Assembly (NCBI RefSeq): GCF_014648695.1
Contig: NZ_BMRP01000001.1
Coordinates: 138,955-172,342, forward strand
Origin: Streptomyces albospinus
Lineage (GTDB): Bacteria > Actinomycetota > Actinomycetes > Streptomycetales > Streptomycetaceae
DNA: 33,388 nt
Direction of reading: 5' to 3'
Shown in pieces: positions 1 through 7,203 of the stretch. How positions within the stretch are numbered: position 1 is the first letter of the stretch; the number at the start of each line of letters is the position of its first letter. The notes beneath the pieces are model-generated. The model did no database searches. It was given only the letters and a program-made list of their open reading frames with translations, and was not told where the DNA came from. A program made the position numbers and the translations under genes.

Positions 1-456
1 CAGCCCGCGGGCCCCGTACCACCGCCCGGTCCGGGCCAGCGCCTCGTCCAGCGGGACGCCGGGGCCGCCGAGCGCCAGCACCGAGTTGGCCCGGCGGGTG
101 AATCCCTCGGACGCCCGCAGCGTCCACTCACCGAGACGTTCTGTCTCGATGGCCGGCCAACCCCGGGCGGCGACCTCCTGGAGCTCCCGGACGGTGGCCG
201 CCGGGACCCTCCTGCGGGCCGGCGCCGCGGGCACAACCTTGGCCGCTACCAGCGTGGACTCCTCGATCCGTACGCATTCGCCGCTGCGCCGTGTGATGCT
301 CAGCACACCCTCATCCCAGGATGTGAGAACGCCGACCGCGTCCGTGAACGCCGGCTCCCTTGCGCGGGCCCCGGTCAAGCGCCGCACGGATACCCTTTTG
401 CCCACATCGGCCGGGGTGATCCGTACTTCCGCGCGACCACCGGCGAGGAATCCCAT
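1..456 (-). CDS. GNAT-family acetyltransferase (Rv0428c-like), partial
   Basis: The reading frame is open from an ATG at 456 to the left edge of the window, giving the first 152 residues; the C-terminal part lies outside. A GGAG sits about 5 nt before the ATG, which supports the start. Residues 1-70 look like a small beta-rich SH3-like domain (KRVSVRRLTG, then VGVLTSWDEGVLSITRRSGE). After a linker, residues 100-152 contain WTLRASEGFTRRANSVLALG, the start of the acetyltransferase domain in the actinobacterial GNAT family that includes M. tuberculosis Rv0428c. The catalytic acetyl-CoA loop is not in the window, so the activity is inferred from family resemblance. It is transcribed away from the ferredoxin gene, with about 140 bases between the two starts. 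Confidence 0.72.
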   Translation of the reverse strand, partial: MGFLAGGRAEVRITPADVGKRVSVRRLTGARAREPAFTDAVGVLTSWDEGVLSITRRSGECVRIEESTLVAAKVVPAAPARRRVPAATVRELQEVAARGWPAIETERLGEWTLRASEGFTRRANSVLALGGPGVPLDEALARTGRWYGARGL

Positions 457-599
457 CGCTCTCCAACCGCCCCTCTTGTTCGTCTCCTGCCCGGGAACGG
501 AGATACTAGGTGGTGGGCATCGACGACGCCGCGCTCCCGCGCGCCCAACGGCGGTCCTGACAATCCGGTCCGCCGGCCCTACCGAGGAGGAACGACAGC

Positions 600-920
600 G
601 TGACCTACGTCATCGCGCAGCCTTGTGTCGACGTCAAGGACAAGGCATGCATCGAGGAGTGCCCCGTCGACTGCATCTACGAGGGCTCCCGGTCTCTGTA
701 CATCCACCCGGACGAATGTGTCGACTGTGGTGCGTGTGAGCCGGTCTGCCCGGTGGAGGCGATCTTCTACGAGGACGACACTCCGGAAGAGTGGAAGGAC
801 TACTACAAGGCGAACGTCGAGTTCTTCGACGAGCTCGGCTCGCCGGGTGGTGCCAGCAAGCTCGGCCTGATCGAGCGCGACCACCCGTTCATCGCTGCAC
901 TGCCGCCGCAGAACCAGTAG
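600..920 (+). CDS. fdxA: 7Fe ferredoxin FdxA/FdxC
   Basis: A small soluble electron carrier of 106 residues. Cysteines sit at 9, 17, 21, 25, 40, 43, 46 and 50. The set C9, C17, C50 fits a [3Fe-4S] cluster and C21, C40, C43, C46 a [4Fe-4S] cluster, as in the mycobacterial and Streptomyces 7Fe ferredoxins; C25 is extra. The acidic C-terminal extension after residue 55 (EDDTPEEWKDYYKANVEFF) is typical of this family and of its usual length. The start is GTG, with a strong GAGGAGGA about 8 nt upstream. In actinobacteria these ferredoxins feed cytochrome P450s and other redox enzymes; the partner here is unknown. The adjacent aminotransferase on the same strand is the usual neighbour (Rv1177-Rv1178 in M. 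tuberculosis). Confidence 0.95.
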   Translation: MTYVIAQPCVDVKDKACIEECPVDCIYEGSRSLYIHPDECVDCGACEPVCPVEAIFYEDDTPEEWKDYYKANVEFFDELGSPGGASKLGLIERDHPFIAALPPQNQ

Positions 921-971
921 CACCCCGGGGGACCGAGGGGGAGCCCGCCCGCTCCCTCTTGCCTCCGAGGC

Positions 972-991
972 CGCTGGGGTGGCCCCCAGCG
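972..991 (+). terminator. GC hairpin between fdxA and dapC
   Basis: CGCTGGGG and CCCCAGCG form an 8-bp stem with a 4-nt loop, about 50 nt after the fdxA stop. A second hairpin (CGGTCCCGT at 1020-1028 with ACGGGACCG at 1045-1053) follows before dapC. There is no U tract, so these may be partial terminators or processing structures that lower dapC expression relative to the ferredoxin. Confidence 0.4.
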
Positions 992-1109
992 CCGGCCGGG
1001 AAGGTCGCACGGCGCCGCGCGGTCCCGTTCGGCCTGCCCGCCGTACGGGACCGAGGCGTTTTCGTGCGCCGACGTCCGCCGCGTCAGCCCGTACGAGAAA
1101 GAGAGCACC

Positions 1110-2237
1110 GTGGGCGCAGTCTCATCCCGCCACCTGTCAGGGGAACCGCTCAGCGACCGCCTGCCGGTCTTCCCCTGGGACCGCCTGGAGCCCTACAAGG
1201 CCACCGCCGCCGCGCACGCCGACGGCATCGTGGACCTGTCCGTCGGCACCCCGGTCGACCCGGTGCCCGCGCTGGTCCGGCAGGCGCTGACCGACGCGGC
1301 CGACAGCCCCGGCTATCCGACGGTGTGGGGGACAGCCGCGCTCCGCGACGCGCTCACCGGCTGGGCCGCCGAGCGTCTCGGCGCCCGCGGCCTGGCGCAC
1401 ACCAACGTGCTGCCGGTGGTCGGCTCCAAGGAACTGGTCGCCTGGCTGCCGACCCAGCTGGGCCTGGGCGCCGGCGACAAGGTCGCCTACCCGCGGCTGG
1501 CCTACCCGACGTACGAGGTCGGCGCCCGCCTCGCCGGCGCCGAGCCGGTCGTCTACGACGAGCCTACGGAGCTGGACCCGGCCGGCCTGAAGCTGCTCTG
1601 GCTCAACTCGCCGTCCAACCCCACCGGCCGGGTGCTGAGCGTCGACGAGCTGCGCCGCACGGTGGCCTGGGCGCGCGAGCACGGCGTGCTGCTCTTCAGC
1701 GACGAGTGCTACGTCGAACTGGGCTGGGAGGCCGACCCGGTCTCCGTCCTGCACCCGGACGTCTGCGGGGGCTCGTACGACGGCATCGTCGCCGTGCACT
1801 CCCTGTCCAAGCGCTCCAACCTCGCCGGCTACCGCTCCGCGTTCCTGGTGGGCGACGCGACGGTCCTCGGCGATCTGCTCCAGATCCGCAAGCACGGCGG
1901 AATGATGGTCGCCGCGCCGGTCCAGGCCGCCACCGTCGCGGCGCTGGGCGACACCGCCCATGTCGCCGAGCAGCGCGCGCGGTACGCCCGCCGCCGGACC
2001 GCGCTGCGCACCGCCTTCGAGGCCGCGGGCTTCCGCATCGAGCACAGCGAGGCGTCGCTCTACCTCTGGGCGACCCGCGACGAACCGTGCTGGGACACCG
2101 TCGGCGACCTCGCCAAGCGCGGCATCCTGGTCGCCCCCGGCGAGTTCTACGGCGCGGCGGGGGAGCGGTTCGTACGGATCGCGTTCACCGCCACCGACGA
2201 GCGGGTGGAGGCCGCGGTACGCCGCCTCCAGGACTGA
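1110..2237 (+). CDS. dapC: Succinyldiaminopimelate transaminase DapC
   Basis: A PLP-dependent class I/II aminotransferase of 375 residues that catalyses the N-succinyl-diaminopimelate transamination step of the lysine/meso-DAP pathway, feeding peptidoglycan. Fold-type I landmarks are visible: the NSPSNPTGR motif at 166-174, D198 of SDECY for the pyridine nitrogen, the Schiff-base lysine K234 in HSLSKRSNLAG, and R242 for the substrate carboxylate. Length matches actinobacterial DapC. GTG at 1110 is chosen because homologous sequence (LPVFPWDRLEPYK) follows within 20 residues and a purine-rich GAAAGAGAG precedes it. It lies downstream of fdxA on the same strand and 1.8 kb from dapE, so two steps of the same pathway are clustered. 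Actinobacterial members are sometimes annotated as broad-specificity aminotransferases. Confidence 0.9.
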   Translation: MGAVSSRHLSGEPLSDRLPVFPWDRLEPYKATAAAHADGIVDLSVGTPVDPVPALVRQALTDAADSPGYPTVWGTAALRDALTGWAAERLGARGLAHTNVLPVVGSKELVAWLPTQLGLGAGDKVAYPRLAYPTYEVGARLAGAEPVVYDEPTELDPAGLKLLWLNSPSNPTGRVLSVDELRRTVAWAREHGVLLFSDECYVELGWEADPVSVLHPDVCGGSYDGIVAVHSLSKRSNLAGYRSAFLVGDATVLGDLLQIRKHGGMMVAAPVQAATVAALGDTAHVAEQRARYARRRTALRTAFEAAGFRIEHSEASLYLWATRDEPCWDTVGDLAKRGILVAPGEFYGAAGERFVRIAFTATDERVEAAVRRLQD

Positions 2238-2246
2238 AGCCGCACA

Positions 2247-2290
2247 GCGCGCGGGGCCCGGGGAGAGCACACTCCCCGGGCCCCGCGCGC
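2247..2290. terminator. Bidirectional terminator, 19-bp stem
   Basis: A perfect 19-bp inverted repeat (2247-2265 with 2272-2290) around the 6-nt loop AGCACA lies between the convergent stops of dapC (2237) and the secreted-protein gene (2308). It lacks a U tract, as is usual for Streptomyces terminators, and would work for both strands. Confidence 0.85.
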
Positions 2291-2307
2291 CGTTCGGCGC
2301 CAGGCGG

Positions 2308-2772
2308 TCAGCGGTTGCTGATCGGCATCCCACCGATCAGGGCGTGGGTCGGCCGGTTCAGCAGCCCGTCCGGACCGGCGACCAGGGTCGCGGCTGCCTC
2401 CAGCGGCGTCGACTCGGTCGAGATGCCCTTCTCGGCGATCGGACGGGCCACGCCCTCCGCCCTGCGGGCGGCGTCCTGGGTCAGCGGGGCGGCCTCCCCG
2501 ACGACCGGGCTGAGGGTCCTCGCCAGCGCCGGAGCAAGGGTGCGCGAGGCCTCGCTGCCGGTCGCGTTGGCCATGCCGACGCCGGCCTGCGCCGTCCTGT
2601 CCACGGTCTTGCCGGTGTTCGCGGAGTCCAGCGTGGTCAGTCCGCCCATCTCGTTGGCCTGGGCGGGCAGGTTCACGGCGCTCGCGGAACCGGCCGCAGC
2701 GACCACGGGAGCGGCGCCCGCTGCGACCAGCAGGGCGGCTCGGGCGATCCGACGCGTAACGGGGAGGGACAT
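2308..2772 (-). CDS. Small secreted protein of unknown function
   Basis: A 154-residue protein with a clear Sec signal peptide: MSLPVTRRIAR, a hydrophobic stretch at about 12-27, and AGSASA before V33 as the likely cleavage site. The mature part is Ala/Thr-rich with no cysteines and no motif I recognise; it ends LIGGMPISNR. Similar short Streptomyces proteins are often labelled ATP-binding proteins without visible support, and I see no nucleotide-binding motif. The ATG at 2772 has AAAGGAG 6 nt upstream; an upstream in-frame ATG at 2967 would bury the signal peptide and is rejected. The gene has its own 300-base upstream region and a shared terminator with dapC. Confidence 0.75.
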   Translation of the reverse strand: MSLPVTRRIARAALLVAAGAAPVVAAAGSASAVNLPAQANEMGGLTTLDSANTGKTVDRTAQAGVGMANATGSEASRTLAPALARTLSPVVGEAAPLTQDAARRAEGVARPIAEKGISTESTPLEAAATLVAGPDGLLNRPTHALIGGMPISNR

Positions 2773-3076
2773 GGTGCTCCTTTTACGGAGAAGGACTTCG
2801 TACTTCTGACAGATGTGCCATGTCCGCCGGGCGGACGCACTGACTACCGCGTCAAGTGCCCACAGGTTGCGGTGAACTCCGGTAAAAAATTGGCAACGTG
2901 TCGCATAATCTGCCCTCGATAACGCAGAGCGGTATGCATACGTCCCGAAGTCGTGCGGAAAGGTCACAGCCCCTTAAACGCAAGGCAATTGGCGGAGGAT
3001 ACGGCGGCAACCAGGTGAAATCCCTGACAGGAAAGGGAAATTGACGCCGCGCACCCCTTCCGGGGGACCCGGCAAA
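2773..3076 (-). promoter_or_regulatory. Upstream region of the secreted-protein gene
   Basis: No gene is visible in these 304 bases, which are clearly richer in A and T than the surroundings, especially 2870-3045. A perfect 7+1+7 palindrome (GTCCGCC-G-GGCGGAC, 2822-2836) lies about 50 nt before the ATG at 2772 and would form a hairpin in the 5' leader. Several AT-rich boxes on the minus strand around 2885-2925 could be promoter elements, but none pairs convincingly as -35 and -10. Confidence 0.4.
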
Positions 3077-4015
3077 CTACTGCGCGGTGATGATACGAAC
3101 GTCGCCCGCGGTCGCTTCGGGGGCGGACGCCTTGCGCTGCCAGCCCTTCCCGGAATCGGCCGCCGTCCACGTGCGGTCCGCGTAAGAGATCTGTTCGATG
3201 TGCAGCTCCGTCGAGTGCGCCAGCGCCCAGGTCGCCAACTGCCAGCCGCGCTGCCGGGCGTTGTCCTCCGTCGCCGTGCCGTACTGGTACCGCTCCACCG
3301 GCACCGTCAGACCGCGCCCGCCGGCCGCGCCGCGCCCCGCGCCGCCGTCCGCCTGCGGCAGCACGTCGGCGCCGAATTCCCGCACCAGTTTCTCCCGCAC
3401 CTTCGCCGCGCCGTCCGCCCCGGCGCTGTCCACCGGGTGGCTGGCCGTGCAGCTCATCGCGTCCCCGTTGCGGCCGGTCAGCGCGCCGGTCAGCAGCGCG
3501 GCATTCGCCTCGTGCTTGGCGTATGCCTGCGGATAGCCGCTGCGCTGCACCTTCTGCGCGGCGACGGTCAGCGGCAGCCGGGAATAGCCGGGAACTTTCG
3601 CCAGATGCCGGTAGAACTCCCCGGCCGAATAGACCGGATCCATGATCTGTTTCACGGTGCCCCAGTCCTGGGACGGCCGCTGCTGGAAAAGGCCGACCGA
3701 ATCCCGGTCGCCGAAATTGATGTTGCGCAGCCCCGACTCCTGCATCGCGGTGGCCAGCGCAATGGTCACCGCCCGCTCCGGGAGCCCCCGCGAGGACGCC
3801 ACCGCGGAGATCGTCGCGGCGTTCGCGGCCTGCTCCGGGGTCAGCTCGTACGGGTCGCCGCCGCCCTGGACGCGCACCGTGCACCGCGGTGCCCCGGGGC
3901 CGCTGGTGACGTACTGCACCAGGAGATAGCCGGCCACCCCGAGGAGGACGGCGAAGGCCGCGAACGTACGCCACAGGCGCTTGCGGCGGGTGCGGGATAC
4001 GGGCTGGGCGGACAC
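3077..4015 (-). CDS. Membrane-anchored lysozyme-fold (transglycosylase-like) protein
   Basis: A 312-residue protein with a short basic cytoplasmic N-terminus (SRTRRKRLWRTF), one membrane segment at about 16-36, and an extracytoplasmic domain. Residues 60-160 carry a lysozyme-like pattern: AMQESGLRNINFGDRDS with E93 as the likely catalytic glutamate, followed by VGLFQQRPSQDWG. This suggests a lytic transglycosylase or a heavily diverged relative acting on peptidoglycan; activity is not proven. Start: GTG at 4015 has no Shine-Dalgarno but has TACGTT ending 7 nt upstream, pointing to a leaderless mRNA starting at that GTG. An in-frame ATG at 4072 lies inside dapE and is unlikely. It is divergent from dapE with only 41 bases between starts. 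Confidence 0.75.
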   Translation of the reverse strand: MSAQPVSRTRRKRLWRTFAAFAVLLGVAGYLLVQYVTSGPGAPRCTVRVQGGGDPYELTPEQAANAATISAVASSRGLPERAVTIALATAMQESGLRNINFGDRDSVGLFQQRPSQDWGTVKQIMDPVYSAGEFYRHLAKVPGYSRLPLTVAAQKVQRSGYPQAYAKHEANAALLTGALTGRNGDAMSCTASHPVDSAGADGAAKVREKLVREFGADVLPQADGGAGRGAAGGRGLTVPVERYQYGTATEDNARQRGWQLATWALAHSTELHIEQISYADRTWTAADSGKGWQRKASAPEATAGDVRIITAQ

Positions 4016-4022
4016 GGAGCCC

Positions 4023-4028
4023 AACGTA
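4023..4028 (-). promoter_or_regulatory. -10 box of the leaderless lysozyme-fold gene
   Basis: TACGTT on the minus strand, followed by 7 nt and then the GTG at 4015. No Shine-Dalgarno precedes the GTG, so transcription probably begins at the start codon. Confidence 0.5.
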
Positions 4029-4043
4029 CCGGAGGGCTGCCGA

Positions 4044-4049
4044 TAGGGT
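4044..4049 (+). promoter_or_regulatory. -10 box of leaderless dapE
   Basis: TAGGGT ends 7 nt before the dapE ATG at 4057, and no Shine-Dalgarno lies in between. The matching -35 position (about 4020-4026) coincides with the -10 box of the divergent gene. Confidence 0.55.
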
Positions 4050-4056
4050 CGGATCC

Positions 4057-5160
4057 ATGGAGCGCTCCGCACACCCCCGCCTCGACCTGTCGCTCGATTC
4101 GGCCGCGCTCACCGCGCAGCTGGTCGACTTCCCGTCCGAGAGCGGCAACGAGCAGGACCTCGCCGACGCCGTCGAGCAGGCCCTGCGCGCACTGCCGCAC
4201 CTGACCGTCGACCGGCACGGCAACAACGTCGTGGCCCGGACGAACCTCGGCCGCGCCGAGCGGGTGGTGCTCGCCGGGCACCTGGACACCGTGCCGATCG
4301 CGGACAACGTGCCGTCCCGGCTCGACGAGAACGGCGTCCTGTGGGGCTGCGGCACCTGCGACATGAAGTCCGGGGTCGCCGTCCAGCTGCGGATGGCCGC
4401 CACCGTCCCCGCCCCCAACCGCGACCTGACCTTCGTCTTCTACGACAACGAAGAGGTCGCCGCGCACCTCAACGGCCTCGGCCATGTCGCCGACGCCCAC
4501 CCCGACTGGCTCGCGGGCGACTTCGCCGTCCTGCTGGAGCCCTCCGACGGGCAGGTGGAGGGCGGCTGCCAGGGCACCCTCCGGGTCCTGCTGCGCACCA
4601 GTGGGGAGCGCGCGCACTCCGCGCGCAGCTGGATGGGCGCCAACGCGATCCACGCCGCCGCCCCCATCCTGGCGAAGCTCGCCGCCTACGAGCCGCGCCG
4701 CCCGGTCATCGACGGCCTGGAATACCACGAGGGCCTCAACGCGGTACGGATCGAGGGCGGGGTGGCCAACAACGTCATCCCGGACGCCTGCACCGTCACC
4801 GTCAACTTCCGCTACGCGCCCGACCGCAGCCCCGACGAGGCGGTGGCCCACGTCCGCGAGGTCTTCGCCGACTGCCCCGTGGACGAGTTCGTCGTGGACG
4901 ACCACTCCCCGGGCGCGCTGCCCGGACTGGCCCACCCGGCGGCCAAGGCGTTCATGGAGGCCGTCGGCGGCACCGCGATGCCCAAGTTCGGCTGGACCGA
5001 CGTCTCCCGCTTCAGCGCGCTGGGCGTCCCGGCCGTCAACTACGGCCCCGGCTACTCCCTTCTCGCGCACAAGAAGGACGAGCGGGTCGAGGTCGACCGC
5101 ATCCTGCACTGCGAGGAGCGGCTGCGCGCCTGGCTGACCGACCGGCCCCAGGTGGACTGA
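4057..5160 (+). CDS. dapE: Succinyl-diaminopimelate desuccinylase DapE
   Basis: A 367-residue M20-family metallo-hydrolase that removes succinate from N-succinyl-LL-DAP in the lysine/meso-DAP pathway. The di-zinc ligands are all present: H75 and D77 in GHLDTVP, D102 in CGTCDMKSG as the bridging aspartate, the E132-E133 pair (general base and ligand) in YDNEEV, E161 or nearby acidic residues, and the C-terminal histidine in SLLAHKKDE. The lid/dimerisation domain occupies roughly 175-285, beginning with the conserved GERAHSARSW. Length is normal. The mRNA appears leaderless. With dapC upstream, it places DAP synthesis next to a possible peptidoglycan-acting protein encoded on the other strand. 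Confidence 0.94.
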   Translation: MERSAHPRLDLSLDSAALTAQLVDFPSESGNEQDLADAVEQALRALPHLTVDRHGNNVVARTNLGRAERVVLAGHLDTVPIADNVPSRLDENGVLWGCGTCDMKSGVAVQLRMAATVPAPNRDLTFVFYDNEEVAAHLNGLGHVADAHPDWLAGDFAVLLEPSDGQVEGGCQGTLRVLLRTSGERAHSARSWMGANAIHAAAPILAKLAAYEPRRPVIDGLEYHEGLNAVRIEGGVANNVIPDACTVTVNFRYAPDRSPDEAVAHVREVFADCPVDEFVVDDHSPGALPGLAHPAAKAFMEAVGGTAMPKFGWTDVSRFSALGVPAVNYGPGYSLLAHKKDERVEVDRILHCEERLRAWLTDRPQVD

Positions 5161-5265
5161 CCGCCGCCGCACCCCATCGCGGGACCGGCCGCCGGCGACC
5201 CGGCGGACCGGTGGCCGACCGATCGCATACCGGCGGAATTCCCCTGCGCTTCACGCGGGCGGATC

Positions 5266-5271
5266 TACGCT
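5266..5271 (+). promoter_or_regulatory. Possible -10 box before the LOG gene
   Basis: TACGCT lies 37 nt before the ATG at 5309. No good -35 hexamer is visible. It suggests a separate promoter within the 148-base gap after dapE, with a normal leader carrying GGAGGGAG. Confidence 0.3.
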
Positions 5272-5308
5272 GAAGTGGCAAACGATCTGTCTGCGGAGGG
5301 AGCACGTC

Positions 5309-6058
5309 ATGGCCAACCCCGAGGGAGCACCCGTCCCGGAGGAGCAGCGGCTGGGCCCCGTACTGCGCCGTCACGACCAGGTGCAGGCCGGCACGACGGA
5401 CCAGCGGCTGCTGGATTCCGAAGGCCCCTCCGAGTGGGTGCACACCGACCCCTGGCGCGTGATGCGCATCCAGTCGGAGTTCGTGGAGGGCTTCGGCGCG
5501 CTGGCCGAGCTGGGCCCGGCCGTGAGCGTCTTCGGCTCGGCCCGTACGCCGCGCGATTCGGCGGAGTACGACGCCGCGGTGCGGATCGGCGCGGCGCTGG
5601 TCAAGGCCGGCTTCTCCGTGATCACCGGCGGCGGTCCGGGGGCCATGGAGGCCGTCAACAAGGGCGCCAGTGAGGCCGGCGGGACCTCCGTCGGGCTCGG
5701 CATCGAGCTCCCCTTCGAGCAGGGGATGAACGACTATGTGAACCTCGGGGTCGACTTCCGCTACTTCTTCGTCCGCAAGACCTGCTTCGTGAAGTACGCG
5801 CGCGGGTTCGTCGTCCTCCCCGGCGGGCTCGGCACCCTGGACGAGCTCTTCGAGGCGCTGACCCTCGTCCAGACCCGCAAGGTCACCCGCTTCCCGATCG
5901 TGCTGTTCGGCACGGACTACTGGAGCGGGCTGGTCGCCTGGCTGCGCGAGACCCTGGTCGCCCAGGGGAAGGCGTCGCCGCGCGACCTGGAGCTGTTCCA
6001 CATCAGCGACGACGTGGACGAGGCGATCGCGCTGGTGACCAAGGAGGTCGGGATCTAG
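5309..6058 (+). CDS. LOG-family Rossmann-fold protein (TIGR00730)
   Basis: A 249-residue cytosolic protein of the LOG (LONELY GUY) family, whose characterised members hydrolyse nucleoside 5'-monophosphates to free base and ribose 5-phosphate, releasing cytokinins in plants and in M. tuberculosis (Rv1205). The two signature motifs are intact: GGGPGAMEA at 107-115 and PGGLGTLDE at 171-179, with the catalytic arginine region FFVRK around 153-157. An N-terminal extension of about 65 residues precedes the Rossmann core, as in the longer actinobacterial members. The ATG has GGAGGGAG 7-8 nt upstream. The position next to dapE matches the M. tuberculosis arrangement. Older databases call such proteins lysine decarboxylases, which the motif set does not support. 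Confidence 0.88.
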   Translation: MANPEGAPVPEEQRLGPVLRRHDQVQAGTTDQRLLDSEGPSEWVHTDPWRVMRIQSEFVEGFGALAELGPAVSVFGSARTPRDSAEYDAAVRIGAALVKAGFSVITGGGPGAMEAVNKGASEAGGTSVGLGIELPFEQGMNDYVNLGVDFRYFFVRKTCFVKYARGFVVLPGGLGTLDELFEALTLVQTRKVTRFPIVLFGTDYWSGLVAWLRETLVAQGKASPRDLELFHISDDVDEAIALVTKEVGI

Positions 6059-6157
6059 GCCCCGTCCGGCGGGCAGGGGGCGGCAGGCACCAGGTCACCC
6101 CGACCACGGGAATACCGCCCCCGCCCACCCCGTTGTGGCCCCGCAGGGGGCGCGGGC

Positions 6158-6171
6158 ATCCCCTAGGGGAT
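6158..6171. repeat. 14-bp perfect palindrome between convergent genes
   Basis: ATCCCCTAGGGGAT is perfectly symmetrical with no loop, so it is better suited to binding a dimeric protein than to forming a terminator hairpin. It lies in the 152-base gap between the convergent LOG and folP stops. The rest of the gap is GC-rich with no visible gene. Confidence 0.5.
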
Positions 6172-6210
6172 CTGTGCTCACGCCCCCAGGGCCGTCCCCC
6201 GGCGGTCTCC

Positions 6211-7110
6211 TCAGGCCAGGCCGCGGCGGGCGACCGCCGGTGGCCGGTGGCCGGCGATCGAGGCGACCATGTCGAGCACCTGCCGGGTCTCGGCGACCTC
6301 GTGGACGCGGTAGACCCGGGCGCCGAGCCAGGCGGACACCGCGGTGGTCGCCAGGGTGCCCAGCACCCGCTCCTTGACCGGCTTGTCGAGGGTCTCGCCG
6401 ACGAAGTCCTTGTTGGACAGCGAGACCAGCACCGGCAAGGGGGTGTCCCCTGCCCGAGCGAAGCCGAGAGCTCGGGGAACGGTCTCCGCCATCTCGCCGA
6501 GCCGCCGGGTCGCCTCCAGGCTGTGCCGGGTGTTCTTCCCGAAGTCGTGCCCCGGGTCGATCATGATCCCGTCCCGCCGTACGCCCAACTCCACGGCCCG
6601 CTCCGCCAGTCCGAGCGTCACCCGCAGGATGTCGGCCATCACGTCGTCGTACGTCACCCGGTGCGGCCGGGTACGCGGCTCGACGCCGCCCGCGTGGGTG
6701 CACACCAGGCCGGCGCCGTACCGGGCGGCGACCTCGGCGAGCCGCGGATCGACGCCGCCCCAGGCGTCGTTGAGCACATCCGCGCCGGCCTCGCAGACCG
6801 CCTCGCCGACCTCGTGCCGCCAGGTGTCGACGCTGATCACCACATCGGGGTGGCGGCGGCGCACCTCGGCGACGAACCCGACCGTACGGCGGGCCTCCTC
6901 CTCGGCGCTCACCTCCTCGCCGGGGCCGGCCTTGACGCCGCCGATGTCGATGATCGCGGCGCCCTCGGCGACCGCCTGCTCCACGCGGTGCAGCGCGGGT
7001 TCGTCGCGGAAGGTCGCGCCCTGGTCGTAGAAGGAGTCCGGGGTCCTGTTGACGATGGCCATGATCACCGGCTCATGCGTCCCGAACTCGCGTTTTCCCA
7101 GCCGCAGCAT
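6211..7110 (-). CDS. folP: FolP2-like dihydropteroate synthase homologue
   Basis: A 299-residue TIM-barrel protein of the dihydropteroate synthase family. NRTPDSFYD at 21-29 and the strand DIGG at 55-58 are typical, but the pterin/pABA loop normally reading GGESTRPG is replaced by GGVKAGPG (57-64), as in M. tuberculosis FolP2 (Rv1207), which is reported to lack DHPS activity. The later motifs are kept in the FolP2 form: IDPGHDFGKN (184-193), SNKDFVGET (232-240, K234) and YRVH (267-270). Between MAET (207-210) and PVLVS (226-230) there are about 13 residues more than I expect; the DNA there looks like an inserted palindromic element. A GAGGGAG lies 8 nt before the ATG. It is divergent from the DivIVA-like gene. 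True folate synthesis is unproven. Confidence 0.82.
   Translation of the reverse strand: MLRLGKREFGTHEPVIMAIVNRTPDSFYDQGATFRDEPALHRVEQAVAEGAAIIDIGGVKAGPGEEVSAEEEARRTVGFVAEVRRRHPDVVISVDTWRHEVGEAVCEAGADVLNDAWGGVDPRLAEVAARYGAGLVCTHAGGVEPRTRPHRVTYDDVMADILRVTLGLAERAVELGVRRDGIMIDPGHDFGKNTRHSLEATRRLGEMAETVPRALGFARAGDTPLPVLVSLSNKDFVGETLDKPVKERVLGTLATTAVSAWLGARVYRVHEVAETRQVLDMVASIAGHRPPAVARRGLA
6436..6480 (-). repeat. Palindromic repeat element inserted in folP
   Basis: On the coding strand of folP this stretch reads CCCCGAGC, a short loop containing TCTCGGCTTC, then GCTCGGGCAGGGG, followed by GGGGACACCCCC. It forms a 7-bp CCCGAGC/GCTCGGG stem and a second GGGG/CCCC hairpin. The sequence closely resembles a small interspersed palindrome I recall from many Streptomyces intergenic regions. 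Here it is translated in frame as residues 211-225 (VPRALGFARAGDTPL). Confidence 0.6.
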
Positions 7111-7203
7111 TCCGTTGACTCCCTCTCCGTGGTCCGGGAGCGACCCTAACTGTCAGACCTGCATGGCACGATCAGGGGAGACACAGAGTCCGGGGAGTTG
7201 GTC

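Noticed and set aside
2964..3050. Riboswitch-like plus-strand sequence (GGTGAAATCCCTGACAGG)
   Set aside because: It resembles the cobalamin or other riboswitch core only over a few bases, and no plus-strand gene follows it; the downstream gene is on the other strand.
5275..5673. Alternative gene overlapping the LOG start
   Set aside because: It is a frame-shifted shadow of the LOG gene with Gly/Arg-rich translation and no motif.
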